Assembly (NCBI GenBank): GCA_022316685.1
Contig: JAKJHU010000230.1
Coordinates: forward strand, 408,193 to 472,192
DNA length: 64,000 nucleotides
From: Progne subis subis
Taxonomy: Eukaryota > Chordata > Aves > Passeriformes > Hirundinidae
Direction: 5' to 3'
A program made the position numbers and the translations under genes. The notes beneath the pieces were generated by a model, which was not told the DNA's origin, made no database searches, and saw only the letters and a list, made by a program, of their open reading frames with translations. This document shows positions 1-10,725 of this stretch, one piece after another (position 1 is the first letter of the stretch; every line of letters begins with the position of its first letter).

Positions 1-104
1 GGGGCGGATGTTCCCATCCCACCTGGATGTGTTCTGGAGCTCAGGGAGGACAAATCTCTGAGGGTCCAGACACAGAGGGTGTTGCTGGAATTGTTTTGAG
101 GTGA

Positions 105-805
105 ATGGGTGCAAATGGCCAAGTGCTGGGTCCGGCCCTTGGATCACAAGAACCCCATGGAGTCTGGGGCAGAGGGGCTGGAAAGGCCCTGGGGGTGCTG
201 GTGGCAGGGGCTGGACACGAGCCCAGGGGTGCCCAGGTGGGCAAGAGGCCCTTGGCACCTGGGCTGGATGAGGAATTGTGTGTCCAGCAGGAGCAGGGCA
301 GGGATTGTCCCTCTGTGCTCCAGGGCTGTGTCCAGCTCTGGCTCCTGCAGGAGAGCCCTGGAGGGGCTGGAGCGTGTCCAGGGCAGGGCAGGGAGCTGGG
401 AAGGGGCTGGAGCCCCAGGAGGGGCTGAGGGAGCTGGGAAAGGGCTGAGCCTGGAGAAAAGGAGGCTCAGGGGGAACCTTGTGGCTCTGCACAAGTCCCT
501 GACAGGAGGGGACAGCCGGGGGGGTCGGGCTGTGCTCCCAGGGAACAGGGACAGGAGCAGAGGGAACGGCCTCGGCCTGGGCCAGGGGAGGCTCAGCTGG
601 GACAGCAGCAGGAATTTCCCCATGGAAAGGGGGCTCAGGCCTTGGCAGGGGCTGCCCAGGGAGCTCTGCAGTGCCCATCCCTGCAGGTGGCACCTGGAGG
701 TGGCACCCAGTGCTCTGGGCTGGGGACAAGGTGGGCACGGGGCACAGCTGGCACTGCCTGGGCTGGGAGGGATTTGCCAGCCCCAGGGATTTGGGATTCT
801 GTGGA
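105..805 (+). mobile_element. CR1 LINE 3' region with decayed pol C-terminus
   Basis: A 5'-truncated CR1 retrotransposon in sense orientation. The + strand frame (109-945) still reads recognisable pieces of the CR1 pol C-terminus: SLEKRRLRGNLVAL at about 452-493, GNRDRSRGNG at about 541-570, and WQGLPRELCSAHP at about 643-681. In this family these follow the reverse transcriptase and lead to the 3' UTR. The frame is not intact: the start of the match (aagtgctgggtcc, then gtctggggcag near 163) aligns to the CR1 family only with shifts and losses, so this is a dead copy. The 3' tip near gatttgggattctgtgg ends it. It is nearly identical to 4060-4345. CR1 assignment is from memory of the family. 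Confidence 0.85.
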
Positions 806-830
806 ATTTTGCACTTTTAACCTCTCTTGT
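109..830 (+). pseudogene. CR1 ORF2 (pol) C-terminal remnant
   Basis: This is the coding part of the CR1 copy above. The open frame of 278 codons starts at an arbitrary ATG and runs through the element into unrelated sequence, so the ATG is not a real start. No reverse-transcriptase catalytic motif is present, because the copy begins downstream of it. No endonuclease domain is present. The insertions and missing segments relative to the family mean it cannot make a functional protein. Confidence 0.7.
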
Positions 831-2209
831 CCCTGTGAAACCGGCCTTGCCTGGCAACAGAGCTGGCTCAGCCTCGTCCTGCTGTCGCTGTTTGTTATCA
901 CCTCAGAGCTCTTTGCTATCAGCTCATTATCAATTCTATTGCTGATAACAGCTCCTACATCAGCCTTGGCTCTCTGGGCTTTGGGTGGCACCAGAAATCT
1001 TCTTTTAAAGAGTTTCTCACATGCCATTAGAGCCCAAGAGGGCACCAAGTTCCTAAGCAAGACTATCTCACAAGATTTAGCATTTCCATGAACTCTCCTC
1101 TGCTGCTTCTGGGACTTGCAGTCCTTGAACTCCATAAATATTTTACCTCCAATTCATGCTTGACCTCAGACTTCTCCAGAGGCTGAATCCTGCCCTGGGC
1201 TGAGTGGAAATTTTAAAGTAGGTTATTGTAGACGTGCATTTAGGCTTCACCAAGCAGAGCCCAGTGCTGGATATTTCTGGAGCTGCCTCTTCTCGTGAAA
1301 GGCTCCAACAGGACTGGGAAAAAAAAAAAAAAAATAGTGTGTGTGCTTCCCTCTTCCTTATCTCCTGCAATGTCCAGAAAATGATCCTGGTTTTTACAAA
1401 ATAAGGCTGAGCTCTTCGCCCCGATGAATTTCTGCGGCAGAAAATTCCTCAGGCTGGTTCTGGACCTCTTTGGGAAGCATTTCCTTTCACTAGTCCCAAA
1501 TGGACGGGGCTGGGATCTCCTCCAGGATGTTCCTGAGGCTCCTCAGGACCGTGGGCTCTAATGTGGTATTTTTGTGGGTATTACCATCTCCTGAGCAGCA
1601 GTAAAGCACAAATCTGGTGAGGAGCGAGTGATTTTTCTCCAGCAGAATGGAGTTTTTTCAATCTTGCTGTAATCCCGCTCTTAAATCCCATCAGAAAGGA
1701 TGAGGTTTTAATATCATTTGTCTCCAGAAAATTGAAATCTAGAAAATAGCAGGTTTTTTGGTTGTTTTTTTTTTTTTTCCTGGGTGAGAGGAATGAGAGG
1801 AGTGCCATCAGTCTGCAACCTGAATTGTGGCCCCCTCATCCCACGCGTTTGTGCACAGTCACGCTGCAGCTGGAAAACCAAATATCAGGATTGGGAGGCC
1901 CTTATTAAATCACTCACAAGGTTTAAACTGGGAATTGAATCCATTTCTGGACGGTCAGTGACAATGTGACCCCGTGGGAACTTCATGGGCCGTGCTTCAA
2001 GCACAAATCTCGATTTTTGCCTGAAGTTCGGTGCGGTTCAGGGCTCATTCCAGTGCCAGCTGGATGGCACAGGGATCTTGTCCGTTTCCCCTTGGTGCTC
2101 CAGAATCGTTGGCTCAGATGGGAAAAAGCTGTGTTGGCATCCAGGTGAGCTGTGCACAGATTCCCTGCTGGCCCTGGGGAATTCCAGAGGTGGGGAAATG
2201 TCATCTCGG
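806..2209. other. No gene seen; unique-looking sequence
   Basis: About 1.4 kb without a recognised element. It holds a cluster of four GATA motifs (895-958), an A-run near 1320-1334, a T-run near 1762-1778, and otherwise mixed-composition sequence. Open frames here are short (at most about 80 codons) and overlap one another in several frames, which is the pattern of non-coding DNA. Confidence 0.6.
895..958. promoter_or_regulatory. Cluster of four WGATAR motifs (candidate only)
   Basis: TTATCA (895-900), CTATCA (916-921), TTATCA (928-933) and TGATAA (953-958) all match the GATA-factor consensus WGATAR, three on the minus and one on the plus strand, within 64 bases. That density is well above random expectation for one such motif. 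GATA factors bind this motif in animals. Whether this cluster is bound or conserved cannot be seen from sequence alone. Confidence 0.2.
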
Positions 2210-2860
2210 GAGAATCACGGAAGGGAGTGATGGAAGGGTTTGGGATGGAAGGGTCAGTAAAGGGCATCCAATCCAACCCTCTGCCACAGGTGGGGATGCC
2301 ACTCACTATCCCAGTTTTCTTTGGACACTGCCAGGGATCCAGGGGCAGCCACAGCTGCTCTGGGCATCCAGGGAGGAAATTTTCCCTAATATCTATCTAA
2401 ACCTGTCATTTCTCACTTTGAAGCCATTCCCTGTGTGCTGTCCCTGCAGCCCTTGGGAATTGTCTCTCTCCAGCTTTCCTGGGGCTCCTTCAGGCCCTGC
2501 AAGGCCACCCTGAGCTCAGCCCAAAGCTTCTCCTGGCCAGGCTGAACAATGCCAGCTCTGCCAGCCTTTCCTCCCAGCAGAGCTGCTCCATCCCTCTGCT
2601 CATCCTGCTGCCTCCTCCGGGCTCTCTGCAGCAGCTCCAGGTGCTCCCTGTGCTGGATCCCAGCTCTGCAGCTGGGCTCTCACCTCAGGGGGCACAGGGG
2701 CACAACCCCAATCCCTTTCCTGATCCCAGTCCCTTTCCTGATCCCCACACTGGGCACGGGGGGCTCTGGGCTGGGGCAGCTCCAGCCCTCCCAGGGCTGC
2801 TCCATCTGGAGCCTGGATTGATCCCAGGGTTGTCCCAGTCCAGGTTCAGCACCAGCACTC
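2210..2860 (-). mobile_element. CR1 LINE 3' fragment, long copy
   Basis: The 3' tip lies at the left (gagaatcacggaaggg, then ggtttgggatggaaggg near 2237) and the body runs right. The part from about 2425 to 2710 is almost identical to the CR1 copies at 59090-59375 and 62040-62310, and is the complement of 16600-16830, so all four belong to one subfamily. The segment near 2290-2400 has diverged more. The 5' truncation point is uncertain, between about 2800 and 2930. Confidence 0.8.
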
Positions 2861-3634
2861 CGCTTTTCCCAAAGGATTTGCAGGCCAGGGGCTCCCGTGG
2901 GGCACAGGAGGAGCTGCTGCCAGCAAAGTGCCACTGAGAGCAATTCCTGCCCCTCTCCAGCTGGGCACCCGCTCTGCCCAGGCACTTTCATCGCTCCAAT
3001 TTCCTAACCAGGGAACAACATTGTCTGCCCTGCCCTGAGGGAAGCGTTGTGAAAATAAAGGGAATGGGAGTTGTGAAAATAAAGGGAGTTGGAGTTGTGC
3101 AAGGCCAGAGAAGCAGCTTTTCAAAGGTGTTTATTCAAATGCAGACAAATATGTAGGGCAGTAGAAGCCAACACTCCCAAGCAATGCTGGGCCTTATTCC
3201 AAACTCCATTGAGAACTCTGGCTGCATTTCTGGGCTCCTGAAGAAACTGGGGAGCCTTTAGGCCTTGGAAAAAGGCTTGGAATGATACCCCAAGGGAAAT
3301 CGGTAAGGAAGTGAACTCGTGTGTGTTCAAGGATATAAAGGAAGTATACCGCGGGAGATAAGGACTTTCTTTGGAGGCAGGCGGAATTGTGCGCTGTAAA
3401 TAACGTTTGCTAACAGCGGATGGTGGTGGGAAAACAAACCGTGGAAAAGTTGTTGGGAGAGCATGGCCGGAGCCATGTGTGGAGGGAGGAAAAACCTGCC
3501 AGGAGTTGTGTCATTAGAAGTTCTTCTCTGAGGGTGTTGATAGGAGAGAGGGAAATGAGGCAGCCCCGCTGAGGGTTTGAAGGGAGTCATTCCCTCTGCG
3601 GATTCCTGGCTTGTTCGGAAAATTATAGGAATGG
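2861..3634. other. No gene seen; short duplicated AATAAA segment
   Basis: No recognised gene. A roughly 24-bp unit beginning gttgtgaaaataaaggga occurs twice in tandem at about 3047-3095. A minus-strand frame of 128 codons (3327-3713) runs across the LTR boundary at 3635 and is therefore not credible as a gene. Confidence 0.5.
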
Positions 3635-4032
3635 TGTGACTGTGATACGCAAAGAAATCACACTGGAGTCGAGAGATTTTCGCAGGGCAGAGAGTTCCTC
3701 CGAGCCAGCTCAAGGCTGAGCCAAGGCAGAGAGACCCTCTGCCTGTTTATTTCTTACTTTTTGTACATTTGTGTGTCTGGCTGTGGATTGGCTTCTGGAG
3801 TTTTCACCTCCCAGCCCAATGGCCAGACCAACTGTCAGTTACAGTTGTTTTCAGGTTAGAAATATGCAAATAAAGGACAGAGAATGAAAATCAAAGGATT
3901 TGTTTATGTTACATCTGTGAGAAAAAGGCAGAAACTGTTCCTAATATTGTACAGCAGCTAAAAGGTCTGACTCCATTTTATGAACAATCAAAAGGCTTTA
4001 AAAAACTCAGAAAAACCAGGGTGACAGAATGG
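3629..4032 (+). mobile_element. Solo LTR, family A copy 1 (6-bp TSD GAATGG)
   Basis: The LTR runs 3635-4026 (392 bp), starting TGTGACTGTG and ending CAGGGTGACA, so it has the TG...CA ends of a retroviral LTR. It is flanked by the perfect 6-bp direct repeat GAATGG at 3629-3634 and 4027-4032. AATAAA at 3869-3874 fits the polyadenylation signal in sense orientation. No internal gag, pol or env follows, so it is a solo LTR left by LTR-LTR recombination. A 6-bp duplication is usual for class II (ERVK-like) elements in vertebrates; the class call is inference. Copies 2 and 3 are at 11548 and 24806. Confidence 0.92.
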
Positions 4033-4059
4033 GGTTGTGTGGCAAGGTGGAGCCAGGTG

Positions 4060-4345
4060 GGGATCAGGGCTGTGCTCCCAGGGAACAGGGACAGGAGCAG
4101 AGGGAACGGCCTCAGCCTGGGCCAGGGGAGGCTCAGCTTGGACAGCAGCAGGAATTTCCCCATGGAAAGGGGGCTCAGGCCTTGGCAGGGGCTGCCCAGG
4201 GAGCTCTGCAGTGCCCATCCCTGCAGGTGGCACCTGGAGGTGGCACTCAGTGCTCTGGGCTGGGGACAAGGTGGGCACGGGGCACAGCTGGCACTGCCTG
4301 GCCTTGGAAGTCTTCTCCAACCTCAGGGATTTGGGGATTCCGTGA
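4060..4345 (+). mobile_element. CR1 LINE 3' fragment (near-twin of 105-805)
   Basis: Begins at ggctgtgctccca and ends at ggattccgtg. It aligns to 527-790 without gaps for about 235 bases with three visible mismatches. It still reads the pol C-terminal pieces GNRDRSRGNG and GLPRELCSAHP in a + strand frame (4021-4443). The copy is truncated at its 5' end some 30 bases after the family A LTR. Confidence 0.82.
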
Positions 4346-4870
4346 ACATTTCACTGCTGAAATTGAGGAGGTGTCTCCTAAGGATGTGTGTTCTCCCTAA
4401 GATTTGTAATGGAATCCACTCGGATTTTGATGGCAGAAGGTAAAACCATGACGCAGATAAATCGTATTTCAGGCTTCTGCTAAATTTTAAGATCCTGGGA
4501 ATAGCAACGCTCTCCAGAGGGAAATTCCTTCCAGTGATAATGATAATTTACCAGCTCCAGCTCTCCTCCTGGGAATCAGCACAATGAAATCAGCCGAACC
4601 TTTCAGAACAAACTAAAACCAGAATTCTACCTGAGTTCAGTGCCTGTCACACCAAATTTCACCCCAAATCGCTGAAGTTTGCTGAGGTGACAGATCCAGA
4701 AAATCACGTCGTGCCACTCCTCGGCAGTTCCTCCCAATCCCGTTTGGACTTGGTGGACGTTGGTTTATTTTCCAGCTTCCCCCCTTCACAGAACCCTTGG
4801 GATTTGAGATGCATTTCAGAATTTGGCCTTCCAAACTCATGGCACCAAGAGGGCCTGAGTGCCTCCCAGC

Positions 4871-4908
<38 letters not shown>

Positions 4909-6616
4909 AATTGTTTTTTTATTCCTCTTTGGAATGTGGTCAGTTTATGAGATCTCCCCACACCCTTTCTCTGCAGGAGTCACTTCATTTCTTTGTGAGC
5001 TTTGCTGTTAAACTGTGCATAATTTGGGGTTTTTACTGTTCTCCCCCTGCTCTTGAGGCCGCTTTGTGAGTTTTGAAAAGATGCTAATTTTCCTTTTGTT
5101 GCTTTCTGTTGACCGCTTAATCCTTTCCCTGTTCCAATTGTTTTTCTTATTGCTCCCCTCCAACTTTTCTGTTGTTTGAAATGTCTGTCATCCCGAACTC
5201 GCCTTTGTTCTCCCAACAATGATTTTGGGAGCCTCCCTGCTGTGGAACATTCCAAATGTGTGTGTGGCTGTGGATGGGGGATTTTGGCCTTCCCCGCTCT
5301 TTGACGCCTCTCTTTCCTTCGTCTGGGCTATCGGCAGATCCAAGTCCTTCCCTTGGAATCTGATTGCCAGGCAGCACCGCCAGGAGCTGGATGTCCCTCA
5401 GACCCCACCAGGGTGGGTTTATTTCGTTGGGTTTGGGGCTGACCAGGACCCCACCTTAGCTCAGAAAATTAATTGAAACCTCCCAAACCTCCCAGCAGCT
5501 CCGCGAACATTCAGGAGCTGTGTCCTTATCCATCCTACAAAGTGGAAGCAATCCAAATTTGTGACTCACTCCCTCAAAGAGAGTGGAGAACAGGCTGAAA
5601 TCCCTGGGGATATTTTCTGATCTGAGGGAAAGTCCAGATATTTATCAGGTGCTAAAATATTTTCAGTTTCAGTTCAAAGAATTTCACCTCAAAAGACCTT
5701 GGTCCCTCATCATCATCTCCAAAGGTGTGGGAATCACATCTGGAGGGGGGGGGAATTCTGAGAATTTTGGGGTGGCAAGAGCTGGATCTTAAAGATATTT
5801 GGGTGCCCAGGATTAGATAACAGCAATATTATCTCCCTGAGCCTAAAGTGGAGATCCTTAACTCAATCCCAATCCAGGCCCTGCAGGAATTCAAGAACTA
5901 AAGAGCCACTGGATGAAAATGGGACAGGGTTGCTCCATTATTGTGTCCAGGTGGATGAGTGGAAGTAGGAGAGGATTTAGGGCTGTGGCTTCTGTGGGCA
6001 GAGAGAAGCCTCTGTGAAGAGGTTTTTTTGGGATGGGTGGAATTTAAGGAACCTGCTTGGAAGGCCTTGGAGCCTTCTGGGAAACTTCTTGCTGTTGGAT
6101 TCATTTCCATGGATATTGAGGGAAGCGGGATTTGAAAGTTGTGGTACCCACACCAAAATCAGAACTTCTGTTCACTGCCGTGACAGCTCTGCATTTCCAG
6201 GTGTATTTTATCCAGGGTGAATGTGGTTTAGGAATGGGGATCACTGAGCTGCTCCAAAAAATGGGCTTCTTTAGGAGAATTCATCACCCACATTTGCCAT
6301 TCCCACCCAAAACGGTTTCATTCCTGAAAAAGCAAATTTGGGATTGGCCAAGAGGCTTCTAAACCATCCTGGACAAGAATTCCTGAGGGAATTCCGCAGA
6401 ACACCAACCATTCCTCATTCTTTCCAGGGTCTGTCTCAGGGGTTTGGAACTGGATTACAGAGGGCAGATTCTCACCCTCACCATGGAAAACTGGAAATCC
6501 TGGGAGAAATCTGTTTTTTTCCAGGGCATTTAATCAACATCTGGGCGTGGAGCAGCTGCAGTTGTGGTAGTTGTAGTGACATCTCCTCTCTGGCCCAGTG
6601 CAAGGCTGCAGAGTCA
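4346..6616. other. No gene seen; unique-looking sequence
   Basis: About 2.3 kb with no recognised transposon or gene. Apart from the GT microsatellite at 4873-4904 and a short G-run near 5746, the composition is mixed. Frames are all under about 165 codons and none has a recognisable protein family. Confidence 0.55.
4873..4904. repeat. (GT)16 microsatellite
   Basis: Uninterrupted alternating G and T for 32 bases, with unique sequence on both sides. Confidence 0.97.
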
Positions 6617-6800
6617 CAGAATCATGGAATGCTTTGGAAGGACCTTCAGGATCATCCCATTCCCACCCCTGCCATGGCAGGGACACCTTCCACTGTCCCA
6701 GGCTGCTCCAAGACCTCTCCAAGCTGGGCTCGGGCACCTCCAGCTTCTCCTACCCCACCACCACACCCTCGACAACACTGGAGAAATCCTCATCTTCCAG
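6617..6800 (-). mobile_element. CR1 LINE 3' tip (tandem unit 1)
   Basis: Begins with the tip cagaatcatggaatgctttgg and continues ccatggcagggacacc and caggctgctcc, the typical CR1 3' end read in reverse. It becomes unrecognisable after about 6770. Confidence 0.75.
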
Positions 6801-7025
6801 GGAAAAGTCATCTTCCCTGAAGTGGTGTCCATTCCCAAAGGATCCTCCCAGCCCTGCTTGGGACAACTCTGAATCCCAGGGGAGGAGCAGCAACCCTGCC
6901 TGGAGGAAACTTTTAACCTTGGTGGTGTCTCTGAGCTGGTGGCAAAGTGGGATTTCAGGAGAACTGAGCAGCAATTTCTCCGGGATTCTGGCTCCAGGGG
7001 AGGTGCTTTGCCCAGGACAGTGTCC

Positions 7026-7205
7026 CAGAATCATGGAATGGTTTGGGTTGGGAGGGACCTTAACCCCATCCAGTGCCACCATCCCTCCAGGGACACCTTC
7101 CACTGCCCCAGGCTGCTCCAAACCCCTATTTACAACCTGGCCTGGGACACCTCCAGTTTCTCCTACTTCAACCCCCAACCCTCTACACAACTGGAGACCT
7201 CCCAC
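7026..7205 (-). mobile_element. CR1 LINE 3' tip (tandem unit 2)
   Basis: Same structure as unit 1: cagaatcatggaatggtttg, then agggacaccttccactg and ccaggctgctccaa. It preserves the tip better than unit 1 does. Confidence 0.75.
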
Positions 7206-7440
7206 CTGCAGGGAAAGGTTTTTTTCCTCCTTCCCTGAAATCATGCCAATTCCTTAAGGAACATCCCAGCTCTGGTTGGGACAACTCTGAGTCCCAGGTG
7301 AGGAGCAACAGCTTTTCCTGGAGGAAACTTTTAACTTTGGGTGTGTCTCTGAGCTGGTGGCAGACAGAGCTTTCCAGGAGAACTGAGCAGCAATTTCTCC
7401 GGGATTCTGGCTCCATGGGAGGGGATTTTTCCAGGACACA

Positions 7441-8816
7441 AGGTTGGGAATCACACCCTGCTGCAGCTCAGGAGTTGTCCCGTGGCAGATACGATCTGCC
7501 CTCAGTAAATTCATTAAGTGCACAAACACAAAGACTCCCTTTGGACAATTAGGACCTCGAGGGAGGGGTTGGGAAGATGATTGCTCCCTCCTGGGAAGAG
7601 ATGAAAGCCTACAGTGGGAAAGAGAAGAGATTTTTTCCTGATAGATCCTCAGATTAAACCCGAGGGGCAGCTTGAGCTGGAAGTCTGCCTTCTGTTTTGT
7701 ATCAATAACTGGATTTCAAATGCTTGGCTCCCACTCCTGTTTGTAGGTAATGGTTCTCTGTCGAGCTCCCTCTGCTTTCTTGGAGGTGGATTAGGACGTA
7801 ATTAAATATGAGCAACTCTAACAAAAACCATGGGTCTATCAAAGCAAGTTAATTGCCGGGTCTGGTTTGGAACTTGGGAGAATCACTGCAAACAATGGAT
7901 TTGTTCCATCTTCCCTGAATGCTTCACTTCTGCCCTGTCTATTTACAGCAGAATCCTTGGGATTTGCTGCAAGCAGGCAGAAAATCAGAATTTTCTTGTG
8001 CAAACACAAAGGAGAGCCAGCTCCTCATGTTTATTCATGCCTCTGTGGCAACTACTCGGTGTAAAGTCTGCTTAAGCCCCTATTTCACAACTAGGGATGG
8101 ACAAAGGAGCCTCCTTGGAAATGAAAACCGGGGAATTTCTCTCCTGCTGCAGCTGCAATCTGAGTTTGTTAAACGGCAAAGAATTCGTGCCTGGCTAATG
8201 GGGCATCGATAAAGATTCACTGAGCTCATGCAGAGACAGAAATTTAGGAGGAATCAGAGCCAGAGGTGGTTTGGTCCATGGCTCCATGGGCAAGTCCAGC
8301 TGCTGGAACTTGGCACTTCCCACGGCTGCCCACAGAATGGCCGAGCTGCTCTGTGGGATATGGCAGGGAGAAGTTCCTGCCCAAGACAAACATGTAAATG
8401 TGAGAAAAACCGAAAATTTAGGTGATGCTGGGAAAGGCCTTCGTGTTTTGTGATGAATTTGAAGGTGAATGAGTCTCCATCTGTCCCATCTCTCCCTGTC
8501 CTCAGCCTCAGCCCATCCATTTGCGATTGCTACATCTGGAGAGGCTGAAAAGCAGCTGGAACAGAGACAAAGGAGGGTTGGGCTGCCCAAAATCCAATCC
8601 TCTCAGTTCCTGTGGTTGCTGGAATCCGCGATGTGCTTCTGGCTGAGTTTGCACTTGGAGGTGCGTGTGTGTGTCAATGGAGGGACTTGGAGCTGCTTTC
8701 ATTCCCTTTTTGGCTGTTTCTTTATCCAAAAGGAGAGGGAAATGTTCACCCCCAACACCACGAGCCCTGGGCAGAGCAGCTGGATCCTGTGGTGGGAGGG
8801 AGGAGGAGTAGGGAGG
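7441..8816. other. No gene seen; candidate conserved-looking unique DNA
   Basis: About 1.4 kb free of recognised repeats. The stretch 7480-8220 is richer in A/T and contains no CR1 words. I see no splice-bounded frame; frames reach about 130 codons only on the minus strand around 8200-8590 and have no familiar family. It could hold conserved non-coding sequence, but this cannot be judged without an alignment. Confidence 0.4.
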
Positions 8817-9373
8817 CATCTGATGCCTTGGGAAGGCTGAGCTGGAACAGAGCCTGGACAGAGCTGGAGAATAAAGTAGAGATTAAAAGGGCTTTAAGGA
8901 GACACCTTGGGCAGGAAAAAAAACCTGGCCAGGGCTGCACCCAAGATCACAAAATGGTCACAAAATGGACACAGAATGGACACAAAATGGACACAAAATG
9001 GACACAAAATGGACCCAAAATGAGCACAAAATGGACACAAAATGGGCACAAAATGGACACACAATGGAGCCCCAGTCACGAGGTCTCACACTTTGATAAG
9101 TTTGGGTCCATTTGCACCTTGGGGTTTCATTGTCCAGTTCCAGCTCCAGGTTCTGCAGTCCCATCCTTCTTGTTTTCTCCCCTCAGCCACCGTTGTTTGT
9201 GCTTTTGGGCTGAACACTTGTCCCAGCTGTCCTTGGTGTGCAGCAGGAACAGGATTTGTTTTGTGTGGCTGGGGTGTGCAGAGAGCTGAGTGAGCCTGAG
9301 TGTGAGCTCAGAGCTGCACCTGGGCAGCACACAACATGGAACACAGGGAAGATAAAACTTGAGGCACCACATC
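8817..9373 (-). mobile_element. Solo LTR, family B copy 1 (4-bp TSD CATC)
   Basis: The LTR runs 8821-9369 (549 bp), bounded by TGATGCCTTG and GAGGCACCA, with CATC repeated at 8817-8820 and 9370-9373. Sense is minus, by comparison with copy 2 at 44645-45111, where AATAAA sits upstream of ctctactttattctcc. In this copy four bases are missing exactly there, so the AATAAA is lost. It contains an 11-bp tandem array (8948-9068). Four-base duplications are common for class I (ERV1-like) elements; that class call is inference. Confidence 0.9.
8948..9068. repeat. 11-bp tandem array inside LTR, 11 units
   Basis: Eleven units of cacaaaatgga, most identical or with one change (cacagaatgg, cccaaaatga, cacacaatgg). 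The other LTR of this family (44645-45111) has only about three units at the same place, so the array expanded within this copy or contracted in the other. Confidence 0.95.
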
Positions 9374-9954
9374 CACCTGGATTTCTGGTGCTCTGGGACA
9401 ACTTTTGGCACACCTGGCTTTCCCAGAGCAGCAGCAGCCCAAATATCTACACTGGGGTTGGGTCTCCAGAGATTTGAGGAAATCTCCCATCCTTGGGAGA
9501 TTGACAGTGGGACAACCAGCACTGGAACTTTTCACTGTGCAGCTGGAAATCCTCAGGAATTCTCTGAGCTTTCCACGTGAAAATGAGGGCAAACAAAAAT
9601 CCACTCCAATCCTGGTTGTGGTTTTCCTTTCCTCGATTTGTTTGCTGAGTCCACTTCCCTGGCTCCGTGCACACTGAACACAATATTATAAACAGAATTA
9701 TGAGCAGAACCCCCCCTGAATTCTCCAGGTTTCCTCAAAATTCCTGCAAGCAGGGAGAGATTTGCCATGGAATTCTGTGGGAGGGGAACCAACCTTGAAC
9801 ACTGAATTATCAGACGTTTAAAAAGAGCAATTCCAGTGATTATTTCCCCTTCGGCACCATCGTGGTTTGTGCTAAAAGCACGCCCAGTCTAATCCAGTTT
9901 CCAGGGATGGAATGTGATCTCCAGCATGGAAAACCTGGTGAATTATCAAATATT
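9374..9954. other. No gene seen
   Basis: Unique-looking sequence between the family B LTR and a CR1, with no motif I can assign. Confidence 0.5.
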
Positions 9955-10170
9955 CTGGGAAAATATCCCCCTCTGTGAGGCTGTTGAGGCCCTGGCACAG
10001 GGTGCCCAGAGCAGCTGTGGCTGCCCCTGGATCCCTGGCAGTGCCCAAGGCCAGGTTGGACACTGGGGCTGGGAGCAGCCTGGGACAGTGGGAGGTGTCC
10101 CTGCCATGGCAGGGGGGGCACTGGATGATCCCTAAAAATCCCTCCCAACCCATCCATAATTCCACATTTC
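9955..10170 (+). mobile_element. CR1 LINE 3' fragment
   Basis: Runs from gaggctgttgaggccctgg through tggctgcccctggatccc and gtgtccctgccatggcag to the tip ccctcccaacccatccataattcc. It faces the minus-strand CR1 at 10340-10725, tip to tip. Confidence 0.88.
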
Positions 10171-10339
10171 TCTAATTCAGCTGCAAACAGGGGTTTTTTT
10201 CCCAGTTTGGTTGGATCTCAGGTGATCCATCAGGCACAGCTGCAGAGCCATGGATTCCATGAGCATTCCAGGGGAAAGGAGAGGTCAGGGGAACGTGTGA
10301 CCTTTCCAGCATCATCCTCTGCTCATCTGCAGGCTCAGA

Positions 10340-10725
10340 CTTCAGAGAATCCTGGAATGGTTTGGATTGGGAAGGGACCTTAAATCCCACTCAATCCCAC
10401 CCCTGCCATGGCAGGGACACCTCCCACTGCCCCAGGCTGCTCCCAGCCCCAGTGTCCAACCTGGCCTTGGGCACTGCCAGGGATCCAGGGGCAGCCACAG
10501 CTGCTCTGGGCACCCTGTGCCAGGGCCTCAACACCCTGCCAGGGAACAATTCCTGATTCCCAATCTCCCATCCAGCCCTGCCCTCTGGCACTGGGAGCCA
10601 TTCCCTGTGTCCTGTCCCTCTGTCCCTTGTCCCCAGTCCCTCTGCAGCTCTCCTGGAGCCCCTTTAGACCCTGCCAGGGGCTCTGAGCGCTCCCTGGAAT
10701 CCTCTCTTCTCCAGGCTGAGCAGAA
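10340..10725 (-). mobile_element. CR1 LINE 3' fragment
   Basis: Tip at the left (gagaatcctggaatggtttg), body to about 10725 (ctcttctccaggctgagcag). About 200 bases are the inverted complement of 9955-10170 across a spacer of about 170 bases. Confidence 0.9.

Larger units (their letters stand above)
6617..7440. repeat. 409-bp tandem duplication, two copies
   Basis: Unit 1 is 6617-7025 and unit 2 is 7026 to about 7440. Each starts with a minus-strand CR1 3' tip (cagaatcatggaatg) and continues through the same non-CR1 flank. Shared landmarks are gggacaactctga, tggaggaaacttttaac, tctgagctggtggca and agcagcaatttctccggg at matching spacing. The copies have diverged moderately with small indels, so the event is not recent. 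The duplication carries the CR1 fragment plus its neighbour as one block. Confidence 0.88.

Noticed and set aside
109..945. A functional CR1 reverse transcriptase
   Set aside because: Only decayed C-terminal pieces are present; catalytic motifs and the endonuclease are absent.
3327..3713. 128-codon minus-strand frame
   Set aside because: It crosses the exact boundary of the family A LTR at 3635, so it cannot be an old gene.
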